64,000 nt of DNA from Nocardiopsis quinghaiensis (GTDB lineage Bacteria > Actinomycetota > Actinomycetes > Streptosporangiales > Streptosporangiaceae), in contig NZ_VWVU01000005.1 in the NCBI RefSeq assembly GCF_008638365.1, forward strand, positions 1-64,000. The letters are read 5' to 3'. The stretch's first letter is position 1. The number at the start of each line of letters is the position of its first letter. The translations under genes and the position numbers were made by a program. The notes under the pieces are model-generated. The model saw nothing but the letters and a program-made list of their open reading frames with translations. It was not told the origin of the DNA and searched no databases. Shown one piece after another: positions 1-10,248 of the stretch.

Positions 1-216
1 CTTCGACAGGTGGGTGCGGGCGTAGCGCAGCCACCGGGCCTCGCTGGTGTGGCCGAGCAGGGCCTGCATCAGGGCCAGGGTGATGAGGTCGGCGTTGCTC
101 AGGCGGGGGTGGAAGCCGATGGTGGGGCGCCAGGGGGCCAGGTCGGGGCGGTGCTCCAGGAGTCGTGCGGTGGTGTCGTAGAGTGCACGGGCGAGGGAGT
201 TCAGGTCTTGCGTCAC
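1..216 (-). CDS. IS982-type transposase, N-terminal part (cut by window edge)
   Basis: The minus strand opens with GTG at 216 and reads 72 codons to the window edge without a stop. The product begins VTQDLNSLARALYDTT and contains APWRPTIGFHPRLSNADLIT and ALLGHTSEARWLRYART. From memory this matches the N-terminus of IS982-family DDE transposases of actinomycetes. The catalytic domain would lie outside the window, so activity cannot be judged. An ATG further upstream on this strand is followed at once by a stop, so GTG 216 is the best start. The right end of the element should lie between 217 and about 300, but I could not fix a terminal inverted repeat. Confidence 0.75.
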   Translation of the reverse strand, partial: MTQDLNSLARALYDTTARLLEHRPDLAPWRPTIGFHPRLSNADLITLALMQALLGHTSEARWLRYARTHLSK

Positions 217-304
217 AACATGACCATGGGCTCCCTCGCCTCATGCTCAGACCATGCACCCCTTGGAATTACTCATCTAGTGGGCTGATCGGGGCTTTTC
301 GCCG

Positions 305-359
305 GATGGTCCTGCCCCTGCCGGCAATGTCGGCGGTCGAGATCGCCGACAGGACCATC
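305..359. terminator. Nested inverted repeats downstream of the EamA gene
   Basis: Ten-base arms GATGGTCCTG (305-314) and CAGGACCATC (350-359) enclose a second pair, TGTCGGCG (328-335) and CGCCGACA (344-351). The two hairpins share bases, so only one forms fully at a time. They lie between the IS fragment and the 3' end of the EamA gene, so termination of that gene is the simplest role. An IS-associated structure is an alternative. Confidence 0.45.
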
Positions 360-390
360 GCTGTCGGGGCCGGCCTCGGCGGTCACCGAG

Positions 391-1326
391 CTAGGGAGCG
401 CGCGGGGCCGGGGCCCGCAGGACCGCCAGTCCCAGGGCGAGTACGGCCAGCCCCGCCCACGACACGGCGGGTAGGCGCTCACCGACCACCACCACGCCCA
501 GCAGCGCGGCCACGGCCGGTTCGGCCAGGGTCAGGGTGGTGGCCACCGAGGCGGGTGTGTGCCGCAGCCCGTTCCCGAACAGCCGGTAGGCCAGGAACAC
601 GGTGAAGACCGCCAGGTGCAGGGCCACCAGAGCGCCCTCGACCGTGGCCAGCCAGGCCGTCCCGGCGACCAGCACCACCGGGAGTACGGCGAGCCCGCCG
701 CCGGCGAACATCGTGCCCATCACGGCGCCCGAGGGGTGGCCCCGCTGGATGAGCCGCTCGGCGATGAGCGCGTAGGCGGAGTAGGACAGCCCCGCGAGCA
801 GGGCCAGGAGCACCCCGGCGGGTCGCACGGCGGACTCACCGCCGGTGAGCTCCGAGCCCAGCACGAGTACGGCGCAGCCCAGTACCGCGGCCAGGGTGGC
901 CGCGAACCAGCGCGCCGTGGGCCGGACCCGCCCGGTCAGCCAGGCCAGCAGCCCGGCGAAGACCGGCGCACTGCCCAGCGTGATCACCGTGGCGACCGCG
1001 ACGCCCGCCTGTGCCACGGCCGGGTAGAAGGACAGCGGGTACCCGGCGACGGCCAGGGCGCCCAGGGCGAGCGTCCAGCGTGTGGACTCCCCGCTCCGGA
1101 CGAGCAGGGCCAGGGAGCCCCGTCCTGTGAGGAACAGCAGCAGACCGCCCAGGACCAGGCCCGCGGAGCCGATGGCGGCCGCGGGCGCGCTCGTGGGAGC
1201 CAGGGAGCTGGCGGTGCCGGTGGTGCCCCACAGCACGGCCGCGGCCAGGATCGGCAGCGGCCCCCGGGCCAGGGCCGCGGTGGTGGGGGCCGGGGAGTCG
1301 GAGGCGGGAAGAGAGCGTTCTGACAC
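391..1326 (-). CDS. EamA/DMT-superfamily exporter
   Basis: This is a 311-residue, very hydrophobic protein with two EamA repeats (about residues 25-155 and 165-300), giving about ten membrane helices. It starts with GTG at 1326 and has a short hydrophilic N-terminus. The family exports amino acids, their derivatives or other small metabolites; the substrate cannot be read from the sequence. No convincing ribosome-binding site precedes the start. Upstream, on the same strand, are a 15-codon leaderless ORF (1503-1456) and a 30-nt GC hairpin (1416-1387). That is the layout of an attenuator, so the exporter may respond to an amino acid decoded in the short ORF. Confidence 0.85.
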   Translation of the reverse strand: MSERSLPASDSPAPTTAALARGPLPILAAAVLWGTTGTASSLAPTSAPAAAIGSAGLVLGGLLLFLTGRGSLALLVRSGESTRWTLALGALAVAGYPLSFYPAVAQAGVAVATVITLGSAPVFAGLLAWLTGRVRPTARWFAATLAAVLGCAVLVLGSELTGGESAVRPAGVLLALLAGLSYSAYALIAERLIQRGHPSGAVMGTMFAGGGLAVLPVVLVAGTAWLATVEGALVALHLAVFTVFLAYRLFGNGLRHTPASVATTLTLAEPAVAALLGVVVVGERLPAVSWAGLAVLALGLAVLRAPAPRAP

Positions 1327-1386
1327 GGTCGTGGTCTTTCGTCGTCACGTGTTCCGGGAGAGGGCGAAACGGGCGCACGACGACAC

Positions 1387-1416
1387 GCGGCCCGGCGGAC
1401 GCCGCCGACGGGCCGC
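1387..1416 (-). terminator. Strong hairpin between leader ORF and EamA gene
   Basis: On the minus strand GCGGCCC and GGGCCGC (7 bp) enclose GGCGG-CGT-CCGCC, giving a near-continuous 30-nt stem-loop about 40 nt after the stop of the short ORF and 60 nt before the exporter start. No U-run follows. It could act as an attenuator or sequester the leader of the exporter mRNA. The hairpin is seen directly; its role is inferred. Confidence 0.5.
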
Positions 1417-1455
1417 TGCCCGGGTTCCTCGGGAAGAGGGGGAGGACGCGCCCGG

Positions 1456-1503
1456 TCAGGCGCGCAGAGGTGGAAGCACGACGTGCCAGTACGGGTTCTT
1501 CAT
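1456..1503 (-). CDS. Putative 15-residue leader peptide MKNPYWHVVLPPLRA
   Basis: On the minus strand ATG at 1503 opens a 15-codon ORF, MKNPYWHVVLPPLRA, with a TGA stop at 1456-1458. A TAGGAT hexamer (1516-1511) ends 7 nt before the ATG, the spacing expected of a leaderless actinobacterial transcript. The peptide holds adjacent Tyr-Trp-His codons, two adjacent Pro codons and an Arg near its end, any of which could sense amino-acid supply. A GC hairpin and then the EamA exporter follow. I do not recognise the peptide as a named leader. It is too short for coding statistics, so the claim rests on layout alone. Confidence 0.45.
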   Translation of the reverse strand: MKNPYWHVVLPPLRA

Positions 1504-1510
1504 GCCTGCC

Positions 1511-1516
1511 ATCCTA
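1511..1516 (-). promoter_or_regulatory. -10 element TAGGAT for leaderless leader ORF
   Basis: TAGGAT on the minus strand matches the actinobacterial TANNNT -10 pattern and ends 7 nt from the ATG at 1503. No good -35 hexamer is visible 16-18 bp upstream. Transcription probably starts at or next to the A of the ATG. Confidence 0.5.
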
Positions 1517-1566
1517 CGATCGGATGTGTGGGGCAGGGGTACGGGCCCCGGTGCCGGGACGCGGCG

Positions 1567-3108
1567 TCAGGAGCATGCGGGAAACCTCCGCCCCCCCGGG
1601 TCGTTGATGACCTCCCGGTGCCCCTGGTAGGGGTACAGCCGGGCCCAGTCGTCGGAGGTCGCGGGCAGGTCGGAGGTCTCCCGGAGCCGCAGTCCCAGCA
1701 GTTCCGCGAGTTCCCGGGTGCGCCCCTCGGGCGCGGACAGCCTCTCCCAGTGCTGCTCCAGGACCGGGCTCACCCGCTCCTCGGGGAGCCCGAGCAGTGC
1801 TCGGGCCACCTCCAGGTCCACCGGTGAGGGCAGGTAGGGGTCCAGGTCCATGGTGAGGATGTTCAGCTGCTCGTGGCGGGGGATCTCCTCCCCGGCGGTG
1901 GCCAGCCAGGTCGCGATCACCATGCGCGACTGGCCGGTGGTGCGGCACCGGTGGGGTTCGTAGGGAGAGGGCAGACCCAGGACCGACCGGCTCACGTCGC
2001 CCACGAACTCGGCCCGCCAGTACGTCCCTCCCGGTTCCATGTAGCTGTGGACCACCACGGACCCGCCCTCGGGAACGTCCAGGTCCCGTTCGTAGGAGGA
2101 GCCGTTCTGCCACACCACCGGCAGGCGGCCGTGCGCCGCCTCGGGCAGCAGGTCCACGGCCGGGGCCAGGGCCTCGTGCCAGTGGTCCACCCACGGTTCG
2201 AACCCTGGCAGCGGACAGTAGGTGATGCCCTCCTTGACCTGGCAGGGGGATCCGTGTGCGCCGTACACCCGGCTGTCGGCTATGGGGGTGAGGGATGTGT
2301 AGGTCTGGCGGCCGTGGGCGACGGTGAGCACGGCGCCGGCCATGAGCACGGTGACCGTTCCCAGGCAGGCGGCACGCAGGGCACGGCGTTCCCGGGCGGC
2401 CAGGGCCAGGAACACCAGGACGGCCACGGCCAGTACCGCGTAGACCAGGTAGTGGGCGGCCACGCCCGTGACGGAGGGCGCGCGCACCTCGAACGGGTGC
2501 ATGGTGAGGCGGACCGCCCACTCCATCCGGAACGCCGCGTTCTGCAGGTTGCTCTCCAGCAGCGAGACGCCGTACACCACGTAGACGGGCGCGGTCAGCC
2601 CCACCACGACCAGTGGCAGGTACGAGCGGGTCCACGCCACCAGGGTGATCGACAGGAGCGGTCCCGCCGCCGCCAGCAGGAGGGGCGCCGGGTACGCGGG
2701 CGGACTCAGCGCGCCCGGCAGGGGAGGGGAGGACCACCAGTAGCTCAGGCCGGCCAGTACCGTCACCATCGCCGCGCTGACCAGGGAGGACGCCGCCATC
2801 AGGGACAGGAGGCGGCTCGTGCGGCCCAGGGGGGACACCAGTGCCGTGGAGTAACGGATCTCACGCATGGCGGGGAAGGCGGCCGCGACGAACATGATCA
2901 CGCCCACGACCGTCGCGATGGAGTCGACCCTGCTGTACCAGCCCTCCAGCGTGGGCATGCCCGTGGCCCGGCCCATGTCCAGGAGCAGGTAGGCGCCCGC
3001 CGCCGTCCCCAGGGCCGGGAGCGGGTTCCGGCACAGACGCACCGTGTTGTACCACGTCAGCCGGGCGAACGCACCGAGGGAGCCCCTCCGCCCGACGACA
3101 CGGCTCAT
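1567..3108 (-). CDS. ABC-2-like permease with large C-terminal extracytoplasmic region
   Basis: The product has 513 residues. The first half (about residues 20-265) holds some six or seven membrane helices; the second half is hydrophilic and probably outside the membrane. That half carries two cysteines ten residues apart (about 285 and 295, in the stretch PCQVKEGITYCPLPG) that could form a disulfide. Its ATG overlaps the stop of the ATPase gene by ATGA, so it is translationally coupled and the likely membrane partner. It is the last gene of the sigma/zinc-finger/ATPase/permease chain. Substrate unknown. Confidence 0.75.
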   Translation of the reverse strand: MSRVVGRRGSLGAFARLTWYNTVRLCRNPLPALGTAAGAYLLLDMGRATGMPTLEGWYSRVDSIATVVGVIMFVAAAFPAMREIRYSTALVSPLGRTSRLLSLMAASSLVSAAMVTVLAGLSYWWSSPPLPGALSPPAYPAPLLLAAAGPLLSITLVAWTRSYLPLVVVGLTAPVYVVYGVSLLESNLQNAAFRMEWAVRLTMHPFEVRAPSVTGVAAHYLVYAVLAVAVLVFLALAARERRALRAACLGTVTVLMAGAVLTVAHGRQTYTSLTPIADSRVYGAHGSPCQVKEGITYCPLPGFEPWVDHWHEALAPAVDLLPEAAHGRLPVVWQNGSSYERDLDVPEGGSVVVHSYMEPGGTYWRAEFVGDVSRSVLGLPSPYEPHRCRTTGQSRMVIATWLATAGEEIPRHEQLNILTMDLDPYLPSPVDLEVARALLGLPEERVSPVLEQHWERLSAPEGRTRELAELLGLRLRETSDLPATSDDWARLYPYQGHREVINDPGGRRFPACS

Positions 3109-3998
3109 CGGACGTCCTGTTCCACACCCGTGAGCAACAGGTAGGCGTCCTCCAGGGTGGGCTCGACCGGCTCCAGGCCGGTGCCGGACGCGGCGTGCGC
3201 GCCGTCGGCCGGAGTGAGCACCCGGTAGCGTCCGTCGGCCAGCCGCCAGGCGGTGTACCCCTCACCGGGGTGCTCGCCGTGCTCCCACACGTGCCCGCGC
3301 GAGCGGTCCACCAGCTCTCCCGGGGTGCCGTCGAAGACCACCCGTCCCGAGTCCAGGCACACCACGCGCTGGCACAGGGCCGCCACGTCCTCGATCTGGT
3401 GGGTGGAGAGCACCACGGTGCTGCGCACGGCCAGCTCCGAGACCAGTCCGCGGAACCGGATGCGCTGCTCGGGGTCCAGGCCGATGGTCGGCTCGTCCAG
3501 CAGCAGTACCTCGGGATCGCCGAGCATGGCCGCGGCCAGTCCCAGGCGCTGGCGCATGCCGCCGGACAGGCGGCGGATCCGGCTGTGGCGGCGGTCGAGG
3601 AGACCGACCCGCTCCAGGCCGCGGCGCACCTCGTCGTGGCGGGCCCGGCGCCCGCCCAGCTCCTTGAGCACCGCCATGTAGTCCAGCAGGCCGAACGCGG
3701 TGAAGTACGGGTAGAACTCGGGGTTCTGCGGCAGGTAGCCCAGACGGCGCCGGATCTCGGTCCGCTCGCCCGCGCGTTCGGGGTCGCGCCCCAGCACGCG
3801 GACCTCGCCGTCGGTGGCCTCCAGGTCGGTGTTCAGGCAGCGCAGGAGCGTGGTCTTGCCCGCGCCGTTGCGTCCCAGCAGTCCGGTCACTCCGGGCTCC
3901 AGGTCCAGGTCGACACCGTCCAGGGCGGTCCGGGTGCCGTAGCGGCGCACCAGGCCGCGCAGGTGGACGGGGGCGGTCACCGTGGTCGTGGAGCTCAT
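3105..3998 (-). CDS. ABC transporter ATP-binding protein
   Basis: This 297-residue protein has Walker A at LGRNGAGKTT (41-50), signature LSGGM (144-148), Walker B VLLLDEP (164-170) and the switch His in VLSTH (about 200). About 70 C-terminal residues follow the nucleotide-binding domain, as in drug or peptide exporters of the CcmA/NatA type. ATG at 3998 overlaps the preceding stop by ATGA, and the gene ends in an ATGA overlap with the permease. It should energise export by the two flanking membrane proteins. The substrate is not evident. Confidence 0.9.
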   Translation of the reverse strand: MSSTTTVTAPVHLRGLVRRYGTRTALDGVDLDLEPGVTGLLGRNGAGKTTLLRCLNTDLEATDGEVRVLGRDPERAGERTEIRRRLGYLPQNPEFYPYFTAFGLLDYMAVLKELGGRRARHDEVRRGLERVGLLDRRHSRIRRLSGGMRQRLGLAAAMLGDPEVLLLDEPTIGLDPEQRIRFRGLVSELAVRSTVVLSTHQIEDVAALCQRVVCLDSGRVVFDGTPGELVDRSRGHVWEHGEHPGEGYTAWRLADGRYRVLTPADGAHAASGTGLEPVEPTLEDAYLLLTGVEQDVR

Positions 3999-4795
3999 GC
4001 CGCCCTCACACGCCACAGGAGGGCGATGAGCAGGGTGGCGAGCGCGCCCGCCCACCACACCTGGGCCTGGGGAGCCAGCAGTTGCAGGGGAGTGGCGTCC
4101 CCGGCGGCGATCAGGGCGCCCAGGGCGAGCAGCCACAGCAGTCCCACGACGGCGCTGGCCGCGCCCAGGTGCAGCCAGCGGCTGAGTAGCAGTGAACCGG
4201 TCACGAGGGTGAGCGCGGGCAGCAGCCAGAACGTCGACGCCCAGGGCGCGTGCGAGGGGGGCAGCAGCAGGGCCGCCGCCGTGCACAGGGTCAGCGCGGG
4301 CACCAGCACCGCGCAGGTGCGCAGGAACAGCAGTCGCTGCCCGGCCAGCGGGGTGACCGACGTCAGGGTGTGGGCGGGGTCCACGCCGCGCCCGTAGGCC
4401 AGGGCCACGCCCACCAGCGGCACGACCGGGGCGGTGAAGGTGAACATCAGCGAGCCGAGCGGCAGGTGGTGGGCGGCCAGCAGGGCGGCTGCCAGCACCA
4501 CGACCGTGGCCAGCAGCCAGGCCCGGTACAGCCCGGGGGTGGCGGCGAGCAGTTTGGCGCTGCCCTCGCCCACCCCCAGCGAGGACAGCAGTACCTCGAC
4601 CGGGCCGCGCCGGGGGCGGTCCACCACGTCGCGCAGGTCCGCCCAGCTCCGGGCCAGCCAGGCCTCGTCGGCGGGGAGCAGGTCACGGCAGTTCGCGCAG
4701 CGGGTGATGTGGGCCTCCACGGACATGGCGGTGACGTCGTCGGATCGGTGGTGGGCGTACTCGTGTGCCTGGGCAGGGGTCAGGTGCCAGCTCAT
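3995..4795 (-). CDS. Zinc-finger (zf-HC2) membrane protein, probable anti-sigma factor/ABC component
   Basis: The 266-residue product starts with a short soluble segment carrying His29-x3-Cys33-x2-Cys36 (HITRCANC), the zinc-binding ZAS pattern of anti-sigma factors. About six membrane helices follow (about residues 90-265). Most ZAS anti-sigma factors have one helix or none, so a six-helix body is unusual and resembles an ABC-2 permease. Four-base ATGA overlaps link it to the ECF sigma gene upstream and the ATPase gene downstream. I infer that it holds the sigma factor at the membrane and may join the transporter, so that transport state controls sigma release. Confidence 0.7.
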   Translation of the reverse strand: MSWHLTPAQAHEYAHHRSDDVTAMSVEAHITRCANCRDLLPADEAWLARSWADLRDVVDRPRRGPVEVLLSSLGVGEGSAKLLAATPGLYRAWLLATVVVLAAALLAAHHLPLGSLMFTFTAPVVPLVGVALAYGRGVDPAHTLTSVTPLAGQRLLFLRTCAVLVPALTLCTAAALLLPPSHAPWASTFWLLPALTLVTGSLLLSRWLHLGAASAVVGLLWLLALGALIAAGDATPLQLLAPQAQVWWAGALATLLIALLWRVRAA

Positions 4796-5376
4796 GTCAG
4801 TGCCTCCCGTAGCCGCGCCTTGGCGCGCATGACCCGTGTCTTGACGGTTCCTTCGGGGATCTGGAGAATCTGCGCGGCCTCCCGGACGGTGAGTCCGTCG
4901 AGCACGGTGGCCTGGATGGCCGAGCGCAGCTCGGGTGAGAGGGAGTGCAGGGCGGCGCCCAGCGGGCCGTACTCGATGCCGAGCAGCACGGTGTCCTCGG
5001 CGGAGGCGTCGCCGATGGTCTCGTATTCGGTGTCGCTGTCGGCGATCCAGCGGTTGGAGCGTTTGCGCAGCTGGGAGATGAGCTGCCGGATCGCGATGGT
5101 CCACAGCCAGGCTCCGGCGTCGGTGTCGCCGTCGCGGGGGGTGAAGGAGCCCGCGTTCTTCCACACGGCCAGGAAGGTCTCCTGGAGGGCGGCGTCGAGC
5201 TGGTCGGGGTCGGAGCAGCGGTAGCGCAGCCGTGCCCGCATCCAGGGCGCGTGCCTGCGGTGCAGGATCTCCAGGGCACGGGTCTCACCTGTGGCGACGG
5301 CGGCCAGCAGCACCGGGTCGGCGCTGTCGGAGCCGTAGGAGGGGGCGCGGCGGCGCGCGCGGCGGAGCAGCTTCAC
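4792..5376 (-). CDS. ECF-type RNA polymerase sigma factor
   Basis: GTG at 5376 gives a 194-residue protein. Sigma region 2 spans about residues 35-105, with QETFLAVWKNAGSF and GAWLWTIAIRQLI. Region 4 lies near the C-terminus, with helix-turn-helix sequence LTVREAAQILQIPEGTVKTR. It lacks the extra domains of sigma-70 group 1-3 proteins. The reading frame stays open further upstream, but that stretch looks non-coding and no better start is seen. The stop overlaps the zinc-finger membrane protein by ATGA, the standard arrangement of an ECF factor with its anti-sigma factor. It likely transcribes its own operon and others. Confidence 0.88.
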   Translation of the reverse strand: MKLLRRARRRAPSYGSDSADPVLLAAVATGETRALEILHRRHAPWMRARLRYRCSDPDQLDAALQETFLAVWKNAGSFTPRDGDTDAGAWLWTIAIRQLISQLRKRSNRWIADSDTEYETIGDASAEDTVLLGIEYGPLGAALHSLSPELRSAIQATVLDGLTVREAAQILQIPEGTVKTRVMRAKARLREALT

Positions 5377-5497
5377 GTGGAGGGCTATCGCGGTGGGAGT
5401 ACGGTTCGGTTCTGCGGGGAGGGGCGGTCGCGTCTTTGTCCACGGTATCCGCGCGGCGATTTCGGTCTGACCCCCGCTGTGGGAGAAAATGGGGCGT

Positions 5498-6433
5498 ATG
5501 CGTCTGAGGATCTTCCTTGAGCCCCAACAGGGGGCCACCTACGAGGACCAGCTCGCCGTCGCCAGGGCCGTGGAGGACCTGGGGTTCGACGCCCTGTTCC
5601 GATCTGACCACTATCTGCGCATGGGAGATCACGTCAGCGGCCTTCCCGGGCCCACCGACGCCTGGATCACCCTGGCCGGGCTGGCCCGTGACACCTCCCG
5701 TATCCGTCTGGGCACGCTTATGAGCGCGGCGACCTTCCGCTACCCCGGTCCCCTCGCCGTCTCCGTCGCCCAGGTCGACCGCATGAGCGAGGGCCGGGTG
5801 GAGTTCGGTTTCGGCGCCGGCTGGTTCGAGGAGGAGCACGCGGTCTACGGGATTCCCTTCCCCGCCACCGCCCGTGAGCGCTTCGACCGCTACGAGGAGC
5901 AGCTGGACGTCATCACCGGGCTGTGGTCCACCCCGGTGGGCGGGACCTTCCGCTACGAGGGCAAGCACTACCGTCTGGCGGAGGGGCCCGCGCTTCCCAA
6001 GCCGCAGCAGGACCCGCGGCCGCCGGTACTGATCGGCGGGACCGGGCCCAAGCGCACGCCGCGCCTGGCCGCCAGGTACGCCGACGAGTACAACGTGCCG
6101 TTCGCCTCGGTCGAGGACACCTCGGCCGCCTTCGAGCGGACCCGCGCCGCGGTCGGGGCCTCGGGGCGCGGCGCGCCGATGGTCTACTCCGCAGCGCAGG
6201 TGCTGTGCGTGGGCAAGGACGAGGCGGAGGTGGCCCGGCGGGCGGAGCGGATCGGCCGCGAGGTGCCGGAGCTGCGGGAGAACGGGCTGGCGGGCACCCC
6301 GGACGAGCTGGTGGAGAAGATCGGCCGGTTCGCCGCCGCGGGCGCGGAGCGCATGTACCTGCAGATGATGGACATGTCCGACCTGGACCATCTGGAACTG
6401 GTCGCGTCGCGGGTCGCGCCGCAGTTGGACTGA
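5498..6433 (+). CDS. LLM-class (luciferase-like) F420-dependent oxidoreductase
   Basis: The 311-residue product is a TIM-barrel luciferase-like protein. Typical stretches are AVEDLGFDALFRSDHYL near the N-terminus, RVEFGFGAGWFEEEHAVYGI in the middle and PPVLIGGTGPKRTPRLAA near two-thirds. Actinobacterial members usually use reduced F420, some FMN; the substrate is unknown. ATG 5498 gives the usual N-terminus MRLRIFLEP. An in-frame ATG at 5489 lies too close to GGGAG (5481-5485). It is transcribed away from the ECF sigma operon and stands alone. Confidence 0.85.
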   Translation: MRLRIFLEPQQGATYEDQLAVARAVEDLGFDALFRSDHYLRMGDHVSGLPGPTDAWITLAGLARDTSRIRLGTLMSAATFRYPGPLAVSVAQVDRMSEGRVEFGFGAGWFEEEHAVYGIPFPATARERFDRYEEQLDVITGLWSTPVGGTFRYEGKHYRLAEGPALPKPQQDPRPPVLIGGTGPKRTPRLAARYADEYNVPFASVEDTSAAFERTRAAVGASGRGAPMVYSAAQVLCVGKDEAEVARRAERIGREVPELRENGLAGTPDELVEKIGRFAAAGAERMYLQMMDMSDLDHLELVASRVAPQLD

Positions 6434-6487
6434 GCGCGGAGCGACTTCCCGGGGGGCGGCCGCGCCCGTGTGGCACCCGGGCGGTAA

Positions 6488-6526
6488 CTTGATATCGAGA
6501 TACAAGTCAGATAGCTTGACATCAAG
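6488..6526. promoter_or_regulatory. Two MarR-type palindromes upstream of acnA
   Basis: The 388-nt gap between 6433 and 6822 contains two near-palindromes, CTTGATATCGAG (6488-6499) and CTTGACATCAAG (6515-6526). Each has one mismatched pair, and their centres are 27 bp apart. CTTGATATCAAG-like sites are typical of MarR-family regulators. In Streptomyces coelicolor the MarR protein TamR is reported to control aconitase, which makes acnA the natural target, although the palindromes lie about 300 bp upstream of its start. No marR gene is present in the window. Confidence 0.6.
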
Positions 6527-6821
6527 ATAACAGCGGGGCTCCCCCCGGCCCGCTCCCGGTTCGGGCGTGTGAGGTCGACCGCTCGGCGATGCCCGAACCC
6601 GAACATCATGGGCGCCCGCGACCAGCGGGCCGCCCGGCCGGCGGCGAGTGGCGTCGCCGCAGGTCACGGCGGACCTGATGGAGGCCGGAAGGACAGGCGG
6701 AGACCACCCCCGCGGCCCTCCGCCCCCCCGGCACCCGGTCAGGGCGGCCTCAGTAGGTCCCGCGTCCGCCCGATGAGGCAGGATGCTGGGAGCAAAGTGG
6801 CGAGATCAGGAGGCAGACACC

Positions 6822-9551
<2,730 letters not shown>

Positions 9552-9580
9552 GCCGATCCCGCGTCGGGCGCGACGCACCC

Positions 9581-9614
9581 GGGGCCGCCACCGTCGTCCG
9601 ACGGTGGCGGCCCC
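9581..9614 (+). terminator. Terminator hairpin of acnA
   Basis: Sixteen-base perfect arms (9581-9596 and 9599-9614) are separated by two bases, so the real loop is formed by opening the inner pairs. It begins 30 nt after the acnA stop and is followed by CTCGTCGTCC rather than a clean U-run. Confidence 0.8.
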
Positions 9615-9743
9615 TCGTCGTCCGGATACTCCGCGTCCTCCAACAGAAGGTCACGGAAAGATCTCAGTAGGGTGATTGCTCAGGAGGGCGTCGGGTAGCG
9701 GCCCTGGTGAGGACGCAACGCAAGCGACGAAGGACTCGAATCA

Positions 9744-10175
9744 ATGTCAGAGATCATCGAGACGGTGGAGGTCGACGTTCCGGTCACCGCCGCCTACGCG
9801 CAGTGGACGAGGTTCGAGGAGTTCCCGGCGTTCATGGAGGGTGTCGACAAGGTCGTCCGCACCGATGGCGGGCACATGGTCTGGACCATCGAGATCGGCG
9901 GCCAGAAGAGGGAGTTCGAGGCCGTGGTCACCGAGCAGGTCCCCGGTGAGCGGGTCGCCTGGAAGACCACGGACGGGGTGACCCACGCGGGTGTGGTGAC
10001 TTTCCACCACATTTCGGACACACGCAGCAGGATCACCCTCCAGCTCAAGACCGTCCCGGAGGGCGTGGTCGAGCAGCTCGGCGACAAGCTCGGGCTGGTC
10101 CAGGCCCGGGCCAAGGGCGACATGAAGCGCTTCAAGGCCTTCGTCGAGCCGTCGGGGAACGCCTCCACCGCCTGA
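9744..10175 (+). CDS. SRPBCC-fold protein (polyketide cyclase/dehydrase type)
   Basis: The 143-residue product has the START/Bet v1 pattern: MSEIIETVEVDVPVTAAYAQ at the N-terminus, then FEEFPAFMEGV, GERVAWKTTDG and VVTFHHISDTRSRITLQL. A long C-terminal helix closes the ligand pocket. Such single-domain actinomycete proteins bind hydrophobic ligands or act as coenzyme-Q-binding-like proteins, but no specific role can be assigned. It is not coupled to acnA: a strong terminator lies between them. It converges with the small secreted protein across another hairpin. Confidence 0.75.
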   Translation: MSEIIETVEVDVPVTAAYAQWTRFEEFPAFMEGVDKVVRTDGGHMVWTIEIGGQKREFEAVVTEQVPGERVAWKTTDGVTHAGVVTFHHISDTRSRITLQLKTVPEGVVEQLGDKLGLVQARAKGDMKRFKAFVEPSGNASTA

Positions 10176-10194
10176 CCGTCCTCCCGCGACAGGC

Positions 10195-10229
10195 GGGCTC
10201 CCGGCACCGACGTGCGGTACCGGGAGCCC
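10195..10229. terminator. Bidirectional terminator between convergent genes
   Basis: Arms GGGCTCCCGG (10195-10204) and CCGGGAGCCC (10220-10229) enclose a smaller ACCG-ACGTG-CGGT hairpin. It lies 20 nt after the SRPBCC stop on the plus strand and 20 nt beyond the secreted-protein stop on the minus strand, so it can serve both. Confidence 0.75.
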
Positions 10230-10248
10230 GTCCCTCCGTACCGGGGCC

